The position numbers were made by a program, and so were the translations under genes. Under the pieces are notes generated by a model, which searched no databases, was not told the DNA's origin, and worked only from the letters and a program-made list of their open reading frames with translations. From Sphingobium indicum B90A (GTDB lineage Bacteria > Pseudomonadota > Alphaproteobacteria > Sphingomonadales > Sphingomonadaceae): a stretch of DNA of 64,000 bases. Positions 26,472 through 36,120 of this stretch are shown in pieces (within the stretch, counting starts at the first letter, position 1; each line of letters starts with the position of its first letter). Location: NCBI RefSeq assembly GCF_000264945.2, contig NZ_CP013070.1:186001-250000 (forward strand), in the 5' to 3' direction.

Positions 26472-27137
26472 CTATCCCTGCGGCGGGGTGGTTTCGCCGA
26501 CATCCTCGCTGTCCAGCTTTTCGCCCAGGTCCAGGCCGTGGCGCATCAGCATCGGTATGTTGGCGGCGGCGAAGACGACCGACACGACGGTCACGCCCCA
26601 CACCTTGACGGCGAGCCAGCTATCGAAGCTCATCGTCCGGCGCATGATTTCGTTGGCGAGCGCCATGAAGACGAAGAAAAAGGCCCAGTTGCGCGACAGC
26701 TTGCGCCAGCCTTCCTCGGTCAGTCCGTCATAGGCGGCCTGGAGCAGATATTTGAGCAGCGCCTTGCCGCGCATCAGCCCCGCGAACAGCATCAGCGCGA
26801 AGAAGGCGTAGATGATGGTCGGCTTGATCTGGATGAAGCTCTGGTCGCGGAAATAGATGGTGAGCCCGCCGAAGAAGAGGATCAGCAGCGCCGAGAGCCA
26901 GAGCATGGGCGACACGCGGCCCAGCTTCACCTTCGACACGATGACGGCGACGACGATGGCGGCCATGAAGGCGGCGGTGCCGAAGGTCATGGCGGTGATC
27001 GGATTGCCAGGTCCCCACAGCCACCCCGCGCCCTTGTAGGTCAGGAAGAAGACGAGGAGCGGGCCGAAGTCCAGCGCCAGGCTGAGATTGCCGTTATGGG
27101 CGGGTTTTTTGGAGGTAGGTTTTTGGGGGTCAGCCAT
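26472..27137 (-). CDS. yciB: Inner membrane-spanning protein YciB (septation protein A family)
   Basis: A 221-residue membrane protein of the YciB/IspZ family with five to six hydrophobic segments. Diagnostic stretches: LALDFGPLLVFFLTYK near the start, FRDQSFIQIKPTIIYAFFA, and a late FVFMALANEIMRRTMSFDSWL. In E. coli the protein affects envelope integrity and septation; the mechanism is unclear. The N-terminus adds a short polar tail. It lies downstream of ftsY on the same strand with a repeat between them. Confidence 0.93.
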   Translation of the reverse strand: MADPQKPTSKKPAHNGNLSLALDFGPLLVFFLTYKGAGWLWGPGNPITAMTFGTAAFMAAIVVAVIVSKVKLGRVSPMLWLSALLILFFGGLTIYFRDQSFIQIKPTIIYAFFALMLFAGLMRGKALLKYLLQAAYDGLTEEGWRKLSRNWAFFFVFMALANEIMRRTMSFDSWLAVKVWGVTVVSVVFAAANIPMLMRHGLDLGEKLDSEDVGETTPPQG

Positions 27138-27151
27138 GACTAGGTGCTCCG

Positions 27152-27217
27152 GTGCTCCTGCGAAGGCAGGAGCCCAGGCCCGCCGTCCGAACTGGGCTCC
27201 TGCCTTCGCAGGAGCAC
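27152..27217. repeat. Palindromic repeat, family R5 copy (complete)
   Basis: Arms gtgctcctgcgaaggcagga and tcctgccttcgcaggagcac are perfect inverted repeats around ~28 bases, and each arm is itself a hairpin. It lies between ftsY and yciB and could form the 3' end of the ftsY transcript. Confidence 0.9.
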
Positions 27218-27241
27218 GCTATTTCTTTGCAGCGCATGATT

Positions 27242-28180
27242 TCACCGCGCATAGGCGGTCCCCGCGATTGCCCGCGCCATGTCGCCCGGATCGAAGGGGC
27301 GCAGATCCTCGATCTTCTCGCCCACGCCGATGGCATGGATGGGCAGGCGATATTTCTCCGCCGCCGCGACCAGCACGCCGCCGCGCGCCGTGCCGTCCAG
27401 CTTGGTCATGACCAGCCCCGTCACCTGCGCGACTTCCTTGAAAACCTCGATCTGGCTCAACGCATTCTGCCCCGTGGTGGCGTCCAGCACCAGCACGACG
27501 TCATGCGGCGCCGCCGGGTTCAACCGGCCCAGCACGCGGCGGATCTTCGCCAGTTCGTCCATCAGCTCGGTCTTGTTCTGGAGGCGGCCCGCCGTGTCCA
27601 CGATCAGCACGTCGATGCCGGTGGCGGTCGCCTGCTTGACGGCGTCGAACACGATGCCCGCCGCGTCGCCGCCCTCCTTGCCCGCGACGATGGGGATGCC
27701 CAGACGATCCGCCCAGACCTTGAGCTGGCCGATGGCGGCGGCGCGGAACGTGTCGCCCGCCGCCAGCATCACGCCATAATCCTGCTCCAGGAAATTATTG
27801 GCGAGCTTGGCGATGGTGGTGGTCTTGCCGGAGCCGTTGACGCCAATGACGAGGATGACCTGCGGGCGCGGGAAGGCCTCTATCTCCAGCGGGCGCGCCA
27901 CGGGGGCGAGGGTCTTTTCGATCTCCTCCGCGATGATCTCCCGCAGATAATCTTCGGTCAGTTCGCGATTGTAGCGGCCTTCGGATAGGCGGTCGCGCAC
28001 GCGGGCGGCCATGGCGGGGCCAAGGTCGCTGACGATCAGCGCTTCCTCGATCTCGTCCAGCGTCTGCTCGTCCAGCGCGGCCTTGGTGAAGAGGCCGGTG
28101 AGATTCTCGCCGAGCTTGTCGGACGTGCGCTTCAGGCCGCCGAAGAGGCGATCGCGCCAGCTTGTGCCGGGTTCAGTCAT
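27242..28180 (-). CDS. ftsY: Signal recognition particle receptor FtsY
   Basis: A 312-residue SRP receptor GTPase that docks ribosome-bound SRP at the membrane. NG domain: helical N part to about residue 100, then G1 GVNGSGKTTTIAKLA, DTFRAAAIGQLKVWADR, DTAGRLQNKTELMDEL, and TKLDGTARGGVL. The acidic A domain of E. coli FtsY is missing, as in many alphaproteobacteria, and the start has a short basic amphipathic stretch (WRDRLFGGLKRTSDKL) likely to bind membrane. Its start overlaps the mtaB stop by 4 bp. Confidence 0.97.
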   Translation of the reverse strand: MTEPGTSWRDRLFGGLKRTSDKLGENLTGLFTKAALDEQTLDEIEEALIVSDLGPAMAARVRDRLSEGRYNRELTEDYLREIIAEEIEKTLAPVARPLEIEAFPRPQVILVIGVNGSGKTTTIAKLANNFLEQDYGVMLAAGDTFRAAAIGQLKVWADRLGIPIVAGKEGGDAAGIVFDAVKQATATGIDVLIVDTAGRLQNKTELMDELAKIRRVLGRLNPAAPHDVVLVLDATTGQNALSQIEVFKEVAQVTGLVMTKLDGTARGGVLVAAAEKYRLPIHAIGVGEKIEDLRPFDPGDMARAIAGTAYAR

Positions 28181-29508
28181 TGCTGCGCCTCTTGCGCGAT
28201 CAGCGCGCCATTCTCAAGGCCCGTGATGGTCGCATGGATGATGGAGGAAGGCGTTTGCGGCGCGCCGAAACGCACCGGGGCGAAATTTTCGGCATGGCCC
28301 GAAAGCCCGTTGCGTTCGACCAGCACGGATTGGGTCGAGCCGATGAGGTTTCGCAGCCAGCCTTCCCGCTGCGCTTCGCAGGCCGAGCGGAGGCGGGCGG
28401 CGCGGGCCTTGACCGCGGCGCGGTCGACCTGCGGCATGCGGGCGGCGGGGGTGCCGGCGCGGGGGGAATAGGGGAAGATATGGCCGTGGACGATGGCGCA
28501 TTCCTCAACCAGCCTGAGGCTGTTTTCGAACATGGCCTCATCCTCGGTCGGGAAGCCCGCGATGATGTCGGCGCCGATGCTGATGTCGGGGCGGGCGGCC
28601 TTGAGCCGCTCCACGATGCGGACGGCGTCGGCGCGGCCGTGGCGGCGCTTCATGCGCTTCAGGATCATGTCGTCGCCCGCCTGGAGCGAGAGGTGGAGGT
28701 GCGGCATCATGCGCGGTTCATGGGCGATGAGGTCGAACAGCCGCTCGTCGATCTCCACGCTGTCGAGCGAGGACAGGCGCAGGCGGGGGAGGTTGGGCAC
28801 GCCCTTCAATATGCGCTCGATCAGCAGGCCCAGCGAGGGCGCGCCGGGCAGGTCGGGGCCGTAGCTGGTGACGTCGACGCCGGTGAGGACGATTTCCTTG
28901 TAGCCCGCGTCGACCAGTTCGCGGGCCTTGTCGATGACGGCGCCCGCCGGGACGGAGCGGCTGTTGCCCCGGCCATAGGGGATGATGCAGAAGGTACAGC
29001 GGTGGTCGCAGCCATTCTGCACCTCCAGAAAGGCGCGGGCATGTTCGGCGAAGGCGCTCGCCATATGGGGGGCGGTCTCGCGGACCGACATGATGTCGGA
29101 GACGTGGACTTTCTGCGCCGCGCCCTCCTCATGCGTCATCCCAGCGAAAGCTGGGATCCCAGGCCCAACGCCGTGCCCTATCGCCTGAGATCCCAGCCTT
29201 CGCTGGGATGACGAGTAGGGGGAAGGGGTCATCTTTTCGCGGTTGCCGATTACCGCATCGACCTCGGCCATCTGGGCGAAAGTCTCAGGCTCGGTCTGGG
29301 CCGCGCAGCCCGTCACCATGATCCGCGCATCGGGGCGGTCGCGGCGGGCGCGGCGGATCGCCTGCCGCGTCTGGCGGACCGCTTCGGCCGTCACGGCGCA
29401 GCTATTGACGACGATCAGATCGTCCCGGCCGCCAGCCATCTCTCGAATCGCCTCGCTTTCCGCGATGTTGAGGCGGCAGCCGAGCGTGATGATCTGCGGG
29501 CCGCTCAT
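28177..29508 (-). CDS. mtaB: tRNA N6-threonylcarbamoyladenosine methylthiotransferase MtaB
   Basis: A radical SAM methylthiotransferase that converts t6A to ms2t6A at tRNA position 37. The N-terminal cluster ligands lie in TLGCRLN, VVNSCAVT and VTGCAAQ, and the radical SAM cysteines are CDHRCTFC. Start placed at 29508 (MSGPQII), one base from the dapF stop. About 26 extra residues, roughly 99-125, lie in the linker between the two domains. They are encoded by a palindromic repeat at 29135-29212 and read SSSQRRLGSQ to PAFAGMT. The frame is kept, so the protein is probably still made. Confidence 0.94.
   Translation of the reverse strand: MSGPQIITLGCRLNIAESEAIREMAGGRDDLIVVNSCAVTAEAVRQTRQAIRRARRDRPDARIMVTGCAAQTEPETFAQMAEVDAVIGNREKMTPSPYSSSQRRLGSQAIGHGVGPGIPAFAGMTHEEGAAQKVHVSDIMSVRETAPHMASAFAEHARAFLEVQNGCDHRCTFCIIPYGRGNSRSVPAGAVIDKARELVDAGYKEIVLTGVDVTSYGPDLPGAPSLGLLIERILKGVPNLPRLRLSSLDSVEIDERLFDLIAHEPRMMPHLHLSLQAGDDMILKRMKRRHGRADAVRIVERLKAARPDISIGADIIAGFPTEDEAMFENSLRLVEECAIVHGHIFPYSPRAGTPAARMPQVDRAAVKARAARLRSACEAQREGWLRNLIGSTQSVLVERNGLSGHAENFAPVRFGAPQTPSSIIHATITGLENGALIAQEAQQ
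29135..29212. repeat. Palindromic repeat R6 lying in frame inside mtaB
   Basis: Arms gtcatcccagcgaaagctgg and ccagccttcgctgggatgac are near-perfect inverted repeats (24 of 26 positions). The whole element is 78 bp, exactly 26 codons, with no stop in the mtaB frame. Related intergenic elements are at 43472-43559 and, as a half unit, 31868-31893. Confidence 0.92.
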
Positions 29509-29509
29509 G

Positions 29510-30310
29510 TCAGAAGCGCGCCCAGTCAGCCTCGCCGTCGAAGACATGGGTGGCGGGGCCGGTCATCATGATGTGCCCGCCCGGCGTCCAGTCGATCACC
29601 AGGTCGCCGCCCGGCAGGCTGACCGTCGTGGGGCCGCTCACCAGCTTGCGCCGGACCGCCGCCACCGCCGTCGCGCAGGCGCCGGTGCCGCAGGCGCGGG
29701 TCAGCCCGGCGCCGCGTTCCCAGACGACGAGGCGGATGTGATTGTCGCCCACCACTGCCGCGAAATTGACGTTCACGCGGGCGGGGAAGAGCGGATCATG
29801 CTCGATCAGCGGTCCCAGACGGTCGAAATTCACACCGTCCAGATCGTCCAGGAAGAAGATCACGTGCGGATTGCCGACATTGACCGCGACCGGGGCGGGG
29901 AGGTCTTCCCAGCTTACCGGCATGGCCAGCGTGTCCATGGCGTAGGCGAGCGGGATTGCGTCCCATTCCAGCCGGGGCTGGCCCATGTCGACGCTCGCGC
30001 CGCCGTCGACGGCCTTCGCGTCCAGCAGGCCTGCCTTCGTCTCGATCAGCACGTCGCGGCCGACGAACAGGGGGACGCAGCGGGTTGCGTTGCCGCAGGC
30101 CTCCACTTCGCTGCCGTCGCTGTTGAAGATGCGCATCGACACGTCGGCGCGGTCGCTATTTCCTATCAGGATGAGCTGGTCGCAGCCGATCCCGGCATGG
30201 CGGTCGGCGATGGCCATGGCGCGCGCCTCCGTCATGTCGAGCGCGCCATCGCGCGCGTCGATCACGACGAAGTCGTTGCCCAGTCCATGCATTTTCGAAA
30301 AACGGCCCAT
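29510..30310 (-). CDS. dapF: Diaminopimelate epimerase
   Basis: A 266-residue cofactor-free epimerase converting LL- to meso-diaminopimelate for lysine and peptidoglycan. Catalytic cysteines are Cys72 (EACGNATRC) and Cys207 (RACGTGACAT). The opening FSKMHGLGNDFVVID is diagnostic. Start chosen at 30310 to give the usual N-terminus; upstream ATGs at 30322 and 30349 are also in frame and none has a strong Shine-Dalgarno. One base separates its stop from the mtaB start. Confidence 0.95.
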   Translation of the reverse strand: MGRFSKMHGLGNDFVVIDARDGALDMTEARAMAIADRHAGIGCDQLILIGNSDRADVSMRIFNSDGSEVEACGNATRCVPLFVGRDVLIETKAGLLDAKAVDGGASVDMGQPRLEWDAIPLAYAMDTLAMPVSWEDLPAPVAVNVGNPHVIFFLDDLDGVNFDRLGPLIEHDPLFPARVNVNFAAVVGDNHIRLVVWERGAGLTRACGTGACATAVAAVRRKLVSGPTTVSLPGGDLVIDWTPGGHIMMTGPATHVFDGEADWARF

Positions 30311-30350
30311 AGTGCGGCGCATGTAGGGCCTGTGAGGCGAAAAAGCCACC

Positions 30351-31751
30351 CTAAGCGGTGCTCAGGGATGCCCGCCTGCGCCCATAGAGGAAATAGACGG
30401 CCAGGCCGATGGCGTTCCAGATCAGGCAGGCGATGATGGTCTTCACCGGCAGGCTGACGAACAGATAGGCGCAGCCGCCGATGGCGCCGAGGCCCACCAG
30501 CCATCCGGCGGGCGTGCGGAAGGGGCGTTTCATGTCCGGGCTGCGCCGCCGCAGGATCAGCAGGCAGGCGCCCACGGCGGTGAAGGCGATCAGCGTGCCC
30601 GCATTGGCCAGCGCCGCGATCTCGTCGATGGGCAGCAGGCCTGCGACGATGGCGACCAATAGGGCGGTGACGGCGGTGATGCGGGCGGGGGTGCCGCGCC
30701 TGGAGATTTGCGCCAGCCCTTGCGGCAGGAAACCGTCGCGGGCCATGACCAGGAAGATGCGGCTCTGGCCGTAGAGGAAGCCCAGCAGCACGGTCGGCAG
30801 GGCGATCACCGCCGCGATGGCGACGATGCGCGCCACCTGCCCCTTGCCCATTTCGCGCAGGATCAGCGCCAGCGGCTCCGGGCTGTCGGCGAAGCGGGTG
30901 AAGGGCATCGCCCCCACCGCAGCCGCCGCGACCAGTACATAGATGAGCGTGCAGGCAAACAGCGAACCGACGATGCCGATGGCCAGGTCGCGCTCCGGAT
31001 TCTTCGCCTCCTCCGCGGCGGTGGAGATGGCGTCGAAGCCGTAGAAGGCGAAGAAGATGATCGCCGCCGCCGCCATGACGCCGCGCTCCACCCCGTCCGG
31101 CCCCATCGACTTGGCGAAGCCGAAGGGCATGAAGGGCTGGAGATTCTGCGCGTCGAAGGCGGGGAGGGCGATGGCGACGAACAGGCTCAATGTCGCGATC
31201 TTGATGAGGACGAGCAGGCTGTTGAGCCGGGCGCTTTCATGCGTGCCCAGCATCAGCAGCGCGGCGACCACGGCGATGATGAAGATGGCGGGCAGGTTGA
31301 CGAGGCCGCCAAGCTCTGGTCCTCTGGTCAGCAGGTCCGGAAATCCCACGGAGGTCAGCAGCGGCGCGGCATAGCCCGACCAGCCGACCGCCACGGTCGA
31401 CACCACCAGCGAATATTCCAGGATCAGGCTCCATCCCACCATCCAGGCGATGCCCTCCCCCAGCACGGCATAGCTGTAGCTGTAGGCGCTCCCGGCGGCG
31501 GGCATCATGGTGGAGAGTTCCGCATAGGCCAGCGCGGCGCAGGCGCAGATCGCGCCCGCAATGGCGAAGGACAGCAGCACCGCAGGCCCCGCCCGGTCCG
31601 CGCCGACGCCGATCAGGGTCAATATGCCCGTGCCGACGATGGCCCCCACGCCCAGCGCCAGCAGATGCGGCCAGGACAGGGTGCGCGCCAGCCTGTGCCC
31701 TTCATGGGCGGGCATCATCGCCTCCATCGGTTTGCGGCGCGTCCAGCTCAT
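30351..31751 (-). CDS. APC superfamily amino-acid permease (cationic amino acid transporter-like)
   Basis: A 466-residue permease with about twelve membrane segments. Visible: LALGVGAIVGTGILTLIGVGADRAGPAVLLSF (segment 1 with the unwound G-A-I-V-G-T-G), AYAELSTMMPAAGSAYSYSY and FFAFYGFDAISTAAEEAKNPERDL. These fit the YfnA/CAT subgroup, which takes up amino acids with protons. The exact substrate is unknown. gggagacc lies before the ATG. It ends 41 bp before the dapF start. Confidence 0.9.
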   Translation of the reverse strand: MSWTRRKPMEAMMPAHEGHRLARTLSWPHLLALGVGAIVGTGILTLIGVGADRAGPAVLLSFAIAGAICACAALAYAELSTMMPAAGSAYSYSYAVLGEGIAWMVGWSLILEYSLVVSTVAVGWSGYAAPLLTSVGFPDLLTRGPELGGLVNLPAIFIIAVVAALLMLGTHESARLNSLLVLIKIATLSLFVAIALPAFDAQNLQPFMPFGFAKSMGPDGVERGVMAAAAIIFFAFYGFDAISTAAEEAKNPERDLAIGIVGSLFACTLIYVLVAAAAVGAMPFTRFADSPEPLALILREMGKGQVARIVAIAAVIALPTVLLGFLYGQSRIFLVMARDGFLPQGLAQISRRGTPARITAVTALLVAIVAGLLPIDEIAALANAGTLIAFTAVGACLLILRRRSPDMKRPFRTPAGWLVGLGAIGGCAYLFVSLPVKTIIACLIWNAIGLAVYFLYGRRRASLSTA

Positions 31752-31926
31752 TGCGGTCTCCCTTCCTGTGCAGGGGTTGCCGGGTTGGGGGTGGCTGGCA
31801 AGGGGAATTTTTTCGAGCGTTCTATAATGGGGGCTGGTGGGGGGTAAGGTCTTTCCGGAAGGCTATCGTCATTCCCGCCTTCGCGGGAGCGACAAATTTG
31901 GGTGGGGAGCGGACGTTCCCCTATTC

Positions 31927-32016
31927 GTCACCCCGGACTTGATCCGGGGTCCCGCTGCCTTGGGCTGGGCGCGGACTCAGAAAGAAAGCGGGACCCCGGA
32001 TCAAGTCCGGGGTGAC
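31927..32016. repeat. Palindromic repeat, family R4 copy 1 (complete)
   Basis: Arms gtcaccccggacttgatccg and cggatcaagtccggggtgac are perfect inverted repeats; each arm is itself a hairpin around cttgat/atcaag. The spacer includes tcagaaagaaagcggg. Other copies at 41935-42047 and half unit 63051-63106. Confidence 0.9.
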
Positions 32017-32054
32017 GGTAAATGATGTCCGCTCATGGCCAATAGCCGACGTTA

Positions 32055-32190
32055 ATTCCTCCCTACGCTAAGCGTGGGGAGGGGGACCGCTCGCGAAGCG
32101 AGTGGTGGAGGGGGAAATACCCAGGTCGTGCCCCATTCCCCTCCACCACGCTTCGCGCGGTCCCCCTCCCCATCCTTCGATGGGGAGGAA
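32055..32190. repeat. Structured palindromic element, family R1 copy C
   Basis: aattcctccctacgctaagc ... ttcgatggggaggaa with left inner hairpin ctcgc-gaa-gcgag (perfect) and right ccacgc-ttc-gcgcgg. Centre ggtcgtgccccattcccct matches the other copies. Confidence 0.88.
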
Positions 32191-32322
32191 TGGGGTAGGT
32201 CCGCTTTCCACCCAAATCTCTCGATCCGGCGGCTCTCTTGAATTTTGTCCACGCTGCCTGGCCCCAAGGGCGGAACTGGGCTCCTGCCTTCGCAGGAGCA
32301 CGGCTTGCTGAAATAAAGGGCG

Positions 32323-33696
32323 TTAATTCTCTTCGGGCGTTGCCAGATAGTCCCGCACGTCGCGCCGCAGTTCGCCAGCGCAGAGGTAGAGCGCGATGAC
32401 ATTCGGGATCGCCATCAGGAAGAAGCTGCTGTCGACGATGCCGACCACCCGGCCCAGGTCGATGGCGGCGGCGGGGGGCAGGGCGACGATGTAGAGGATC
32501 TTGTAGCTCCACTGCGCCTTCGGCCCGTTGCCGAACAGATAGCCCCAGGCCTGAAGCCCGTAAAAGCCCCATGCCACCAGCGTCGAATAGGCGAACAGCA
32601 CCACGACCACCGCCAGCAGCCAGGGGAAGGAGGGCGAAACCTGCGCGAAGGCGGCGGAGGTGATGGCGATCCCCTCCAGCCCGCCATTCCATGTGCCCGC
32701 CACGACCAGCGCCAGCCCGCCCAGCGCGCAGACGATCATCGTGCCGAGCAGCGGTTCCAGCAGGGCGACCAGCCCCTCCGACACCGGATGCCGCACCCGC
32801 GCCAGGCTGTGCGCCATCACCGCCGATCCCACGCCCGCCTCGCTGGCGAAGACGGCGCGCCGCATGCCCGCGACGAAGGCGCCCACCGCGCCGCCGGTCG
32901 CGGCCTGGCCGCTCCATGCGCCGCGCCAGATGTCCGCCAGCGCGCCCGGAATGGCGGCGGCATGGAGGATCAGCACGGTCGCCACGCCGATCAGATAGAC
33001 CGCGACCTTGAGCGGCGTCAGCCGCTTCGCCACCTCGCCCAGCCAGGCCGCGCCGCCCAGCGTCACCAGCGCCACCGCGCCGGCCAGCATCGTGCCATAG
33101 GCCCAGCCATTGGCGAAACCCGTCACCACCTTCACCTGCGCGAAGCTCTGGTTGACCTGCACCATGGGGATCGCCCCGAACAGCGCGAAGAAGGCGTAGA
33201 AGCCGCCCAGGATCAGCCCCGCCTTCGGCCAGCCGCGCGCCGCGCCCACGGCCTTGAGCACATACATCGGCCCGCCATGCACATGGCCCTGCGCGTCGAA
33301 GACGCGATATTTGAGGCCCAGCGTCACTTCCGCCATCTTCACCGTCATGGCGAACCAGCCGATGACGAACATCCAGAGGATCGCGCCCGGCCCGCCCATC
33401 GTCAGCGCGACCGCGACGCCCGCGATATTGCCGAGGCCGATGGTGCCCGACAGCGCCGTCGACAGCGCGCCCCACTGGCTGACGTCGCCCTTCGCCTCGC
33501 CCGCATGCGGCTGCGCCCTGAGGATGCGGAGCGCCCGGCCCACCGCGGTCAGGTTGGGAAAGCCGAGCCAGAGGGTGAAGAACAGCATCGGCAGCGCGAG
33601 GTAGAGCACGATCAGTTCGATCTGCGCGCCCAGCACCGGCACCTTCATGAAGACCGCGCCGGAAAGGGCGTCGACCGCTGCGTTGAATCCGTCCAT
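32323..33696 (-). CDS. Sodium:alanine symporter family protein (AGCS)
   Basis: A 457-residue transporter of the alanine-or-glycine:cation symporter family. The signature region is [36 protein letters not shown], with EVTLGLKYR and [10 protein letters not shown] following. About eleven membrane segments are visible. It is expected to take up alanine or glycine with sodium; uptake of glycine would fit the presence of a glycine cleavage system but the two are far apart. Start placed at the ATG at 33696; a TTG two codons upstream is also open. It is divergent from glmM. Confidence 0.9.
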   Translation of the reverse strand: MDGFNAAVDALSGAVFMKVPVLGAQIELIVLYLALPMLFFTLWLGFPNLTAVGRALRILRAQPHAGEAKGDVSQWGALSTALSGTIGLGNIAGVAVALTMGGPGAILWMFVIGWFAMTVKMAEVTLGLKYRVFDAQGHVHGGPMYVLKAVGAARGWPKAGLILGGFYAFFALFGAIPMVQVNQSFAQVKVVTGFANGWAYGTMLAGAVALVTLGGAAWLGEVAKRLTPLKVAVYLIGVATVLILHAAAIPGALADIWRGAWSGQAATGGAVGAFVAGMRRAVFASEAGVGSAVMAHSLARVRHPVSEGLVALLEPLLGTMIVCALGGLALVVAGTWNGGLEGIAITSAAFAQVSPSFPWLLAVVVVLFAYSTLVAWGFYGLQAWGYLFGNGPKAQWSYKILYIVALPPAAAIDLGRVVGIVDSSFFLMAIPNVIALYLCAGELRRDVRDYLATPEEN

Positions 33697-33785
33697 TTGC
33701 AAGGGGATGGCCGGTCCTTGCTGGAAAGTCGAACAAAGATTGCTATGGGAAGCATGAGAGCTTCACCGCTGGGCGGGCAGGGACG

Positions 33786-35126
33786 ATGAGCAGGACATAT
33801 TTCGGCACCGACGGCATTCGCGGGCGCACCAACCAATGGCCGATGACCGCCGAACTGGCGATGAAGGTCGGCATGGCGGCGGGCAAGCATTTCAAGCGCG
33901 GCACGCATCGCCATCGCGTGGTGATCGGCAAGGATACGCGGCTTTCCGGCTATATGGTGGAGAATGCGCTGGTCGCGGGCTTCACCGCCGTGGGCATGGA
34001 CGTGGTGCAGTTCGGGCCGATCCCGACTCCGGCGGTGGCGCTGCTGGCCCATTCGATGCGCGCCGATCTGGGCGTGATGATTTCGGCCAGCCACAATCCC
34101 TATTTCGACAATGGCATCAAATTATTCGGGCCGGACGGCTACAAGCTGTCGGACGAGGACGAGATGAAGATCGAGGCGATGCTGGAGCAGGAGATTCCGC
34201 TCGCCGCATCGCAGGACATCGGCCGCGCCCGCCGGGTCGAGGATGCGCGGGGCCGCTATATCCATGCGGTCAAATCCAGCTTTCCGGCCGATCTGCGGCT
34301 GGACGGGCTGAAGATCGTGGTCGATTGCGCCAATGGGGCGGCCTATCAGGTCGCGCCCTCCGCCTTCTGGGAATTGGGGGCGGAGGTGGTGGCGATCGGC
34401 GTCACGCCCAACGGCATCAACATCAACGACCGTTGCGGTTCGACATCGCCCCAGCTTTTGCAGGAAAGCGTTGTGTCGGCGGGGGCGGATATCGGCATTG
34501 CGCTGGACGGCGACGCTGATCGGCTGATCGTGGTGGACGAGCATGGCGCCATTGTCGACGGCGACCAGATCATGGCGCTGATCGCGGGCAATTTCGCGCG
34601 GGCGGGGACGCTGCGCGGCGGCGGGCTGGTGGCGACGGTGATGTCCAACCTGGGGCTGGAGCGGTTCCTGTCCGGCCAGGGCATGGCGCTGGAGCGGACC
34701 AAGGTCGGCGACCGCTATGTGCTGGAACGGATGCGGGAGGGCGGCTTCAACGTCGGCGGCGAGCAGTCGGGGCATATGATCCTGTCCGACTATGCGACCA
34801 CCGGCGACGGCACGGTGGCGGCGTTGCAGGTGCTGGCGGCGCTGGTGCGGTCCGGCAAGCCCGCGAGCGAAGTGCTGCACCAGTTCGATCCGGTGCCGCA
34901 ATTGCTGAAGAATGTCCGCTTTTCCGGCGGCAAGCCGCTGGAGCATGAGGATGTGAAGCGGGTGATTGCCCAGGCGGAGGCGGAGCTGAACGGCAGCGGG
35001 CGGCTGGTGATCCGGCCTTCGGGCACGGAGCCGGTGATCCGGGTGATGGCCGAGGGCGACCGGGAGGATCAGGTGAAGGATGTGGTCGAGCGCATCTGCG
35101 ACGCGGTGGCGAAGGCGGCGGCGTGA
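33786..35126 (+). CDS. glmM: Phosphoglucosamine mutase
   Basis: A 446-residue alpha-D-phosphohexomutase that converts glucosamine-6-phosphate to glucosamine-1-phosphate for UDP-GlcNAc. The phosphoserine is Ser102 in [13 protein letters not shown]. Metal loop [11 protein letters not shown] and sugar loop GGEQSGHMI are intact, and the phosphate-binding [12 protein letters not shown] is near the end. The N-terminal YFGTDGIRG is diagnostic. The stop overlaps the start of the next gene (TGATG). It leads a five-gene plus-strand run to the L,D-transpeptidase. Confidence 0.97.
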   Translation: MSRTYFGTDGIRGRTNQWPMTAELAMKVGMAAGKHFKRGTHRHRVVIGKDTRLSGYMVENALVAGFTAVGMDVVQFGPIPTPAVALLAHSMRADLGVMISASHNPYFDNGIKLFGPDGYKLSDEDEMKIEAMLEQEIPLAASQDIGRARRVEDARGRYIHAVKSSFPADLRLDGLKIVVDCANGAAYQVAPSAFWELGAEVVAIGVTPNGININDRCGSTSPQLLQESVVSAGADIGIALDGDADRLIVVDEHGAIVDGDQIMALIAGNFARAGTLRGGGLVATVMSNLGLERFLSGQGMALERTKVGDRYVLERMREGGFNVGGEQSGHMILSDYATTGDGTVAALQVLAALVRSGKPASEVLHQFDPVPQLLKNVRFSGGKPLEHEDVKRVIAQAEAELNGSGRLVIRPSGTEPVIRVMAEGDREDQVKDVVERICDAVAKAAA

Positions 35127-35350
35127 TGCTTGAGATGCGGCCCGATTGCGAGCGTTGCGGGGTCGACCTGCCCGCCGATGAGCCGGGGGCGTTCATCTGT
35201 TCCTTCGAATGCAGCTTTTGCGCGCCCTGCGCGGAGGCGTTGGACGATCGTTGCCCCAATTGCGGCGGGGAGTTGATGGACCGGCCGACGCGGATGGGGG
35301 ATGCGCTGACGCGGCATCCGGCGTCGACGGAGCGCAAATATAAGGCATGA
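35126..35350 (+). CDS. Small zinc-ribbon protein, DUF1272 family
   Basis: A 74-residue protein with cysteine pairs CERC, CSFECSFCAPC and CPNCGGEL, fitting the DUF1272 family of small cysteine-rich proteins. Zinc binding is likely; the role is unknown. It overlaps glmM at one end and thiD at the other (ATGA), so it is sandwiched in a coupled run. The C-terminus is basic and short. Confidence 0.85.
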   Translation: MLEMRPDCERCGVDLPADEPGAFICSFECSFCAPCAEALDDRCPNCGGELMDRPTRMGDALTRHPASTERKYKA

Positions 35351-36120
35351 GTGTCGCCCGCATCCTGATCATCGCTGGGTCCGATAGTGGCGGGGGCGCG
35401 GGCATCCAGGCGGATATCCGGACCGTGACGCTGCTGGGCGGCCATGCGATGACCGCGATCACCGCGATCACGGCACAGAATACCCTGGGAGTTCAGGGCG
35501 GCGTGCAGGGCGTCCATCCCGTTCCGACCGACATGGTGCTGCGGCAGATGGAGAGCGTGATCGGCGACATCGGCGTCGATGCGGTGAAGATCGGCATGAT
35601 CGGATCGGCGGAGACCGCCGTGGCGGTGGCGGAGCGGCTGGCGGCGCTGGAGGGCGTGCCCATCGTGTTCGATCCGGTCATGGTGGCGACCAGCGGGTCC
35701 GTGCTGGCGGACGGGGAGACCATCGCGGCGTTTGAGCGGCTGATGGCGCTCGCCACGCTGGTGACGCCCAATATTCCGGAACTGGCGGCGCTGGGCGGGG
35801 AGGAGATCGCGGTCCGTTTCGCGACGCATGTGCTGGCCAAGGGCGGGCATGGCGAGGGGCCGATGCTGACCGACCGGCTGATCGGGCCGCGGGGCGTGGT
35901 GAAGGCGTGGAGCAATGCGCGGATCGACACGCGGCACAGCCATGGCACGGGCTGCACGCTGGCCAGCGCGGTCGCGACCGGGCTGGGGCAGGGGCTGGAC
36001 CTGATCGACGCCATCGAGCGGGCGCGCAAATATGTGCGGGCGGCGCTGGCGTTGGCGCCGGGTCTGGGGCAGGGCCATGGGCCGATGGGCGCGCCCTTCG
36101 GATTTCACGACCATGCCTGA
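35347..36120 (+). CDS. thiD: Hydroxymethylpyrimidine/phosphomethylpyrimidine kinase
   Basis: A 257-residue ribokinase-fold kinase that phosphorylates HMP and HMP-phosphate in thiamine synthesis. Visible: [21 protein letters not shown] at the start, [30 protein letters not shown] and [17 protein letters not shown] (anion hole and catalytic region). There is no fused thiE. No TPP riboswitch was seen in the short upstream space. Its stop overlaps the rnhB start by 8 bp. Confidence 0.95.
   Translation: MSVARILIIAGSDSGGGAGIQADIRTVTLLGGHAMTAITAITAQNTLGVQGGVQGVHPVPTDMVLRQMESVIGDIGVDAVKIGMIGSAETAVAVAERLAALEGVPIVFDPVMVATSGSVLADGETIAAFERLMALATLVTPNIPELAALGGEEIAVRFATHVLAKGGHGEGPMLTDRLIGPRGVVKAWSNARIDTRHSHGTGCTLASAVATGLGQGLDLIDAIERARKYVRAALALAPGLGQGHGPMGAPFGFHDHA

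Larger units (their letters stand above)
31752..32322. other. 571-bp intergenic region made of stacked repeats
   Basis: Between the APC permease and the AGCS symporter (both minus). From left: a half R6 unit (31868-31893), R4 copy 1, R1 copy C, then an aaatctctcgatccggcggctc linker and a half R5 unit (32278-32301). No gene or promoter motif was recognised. It is a hot spot for several repeat families side by side. Confidence 0.75.

Noticed and set aside
28177..29547. mtaB as a pseudogene because of the repeat insertion
   Set aside because: The 78-bp element keeps the frame and all cluster-binding cysteines are intact, so a disrupted gene is not supported.
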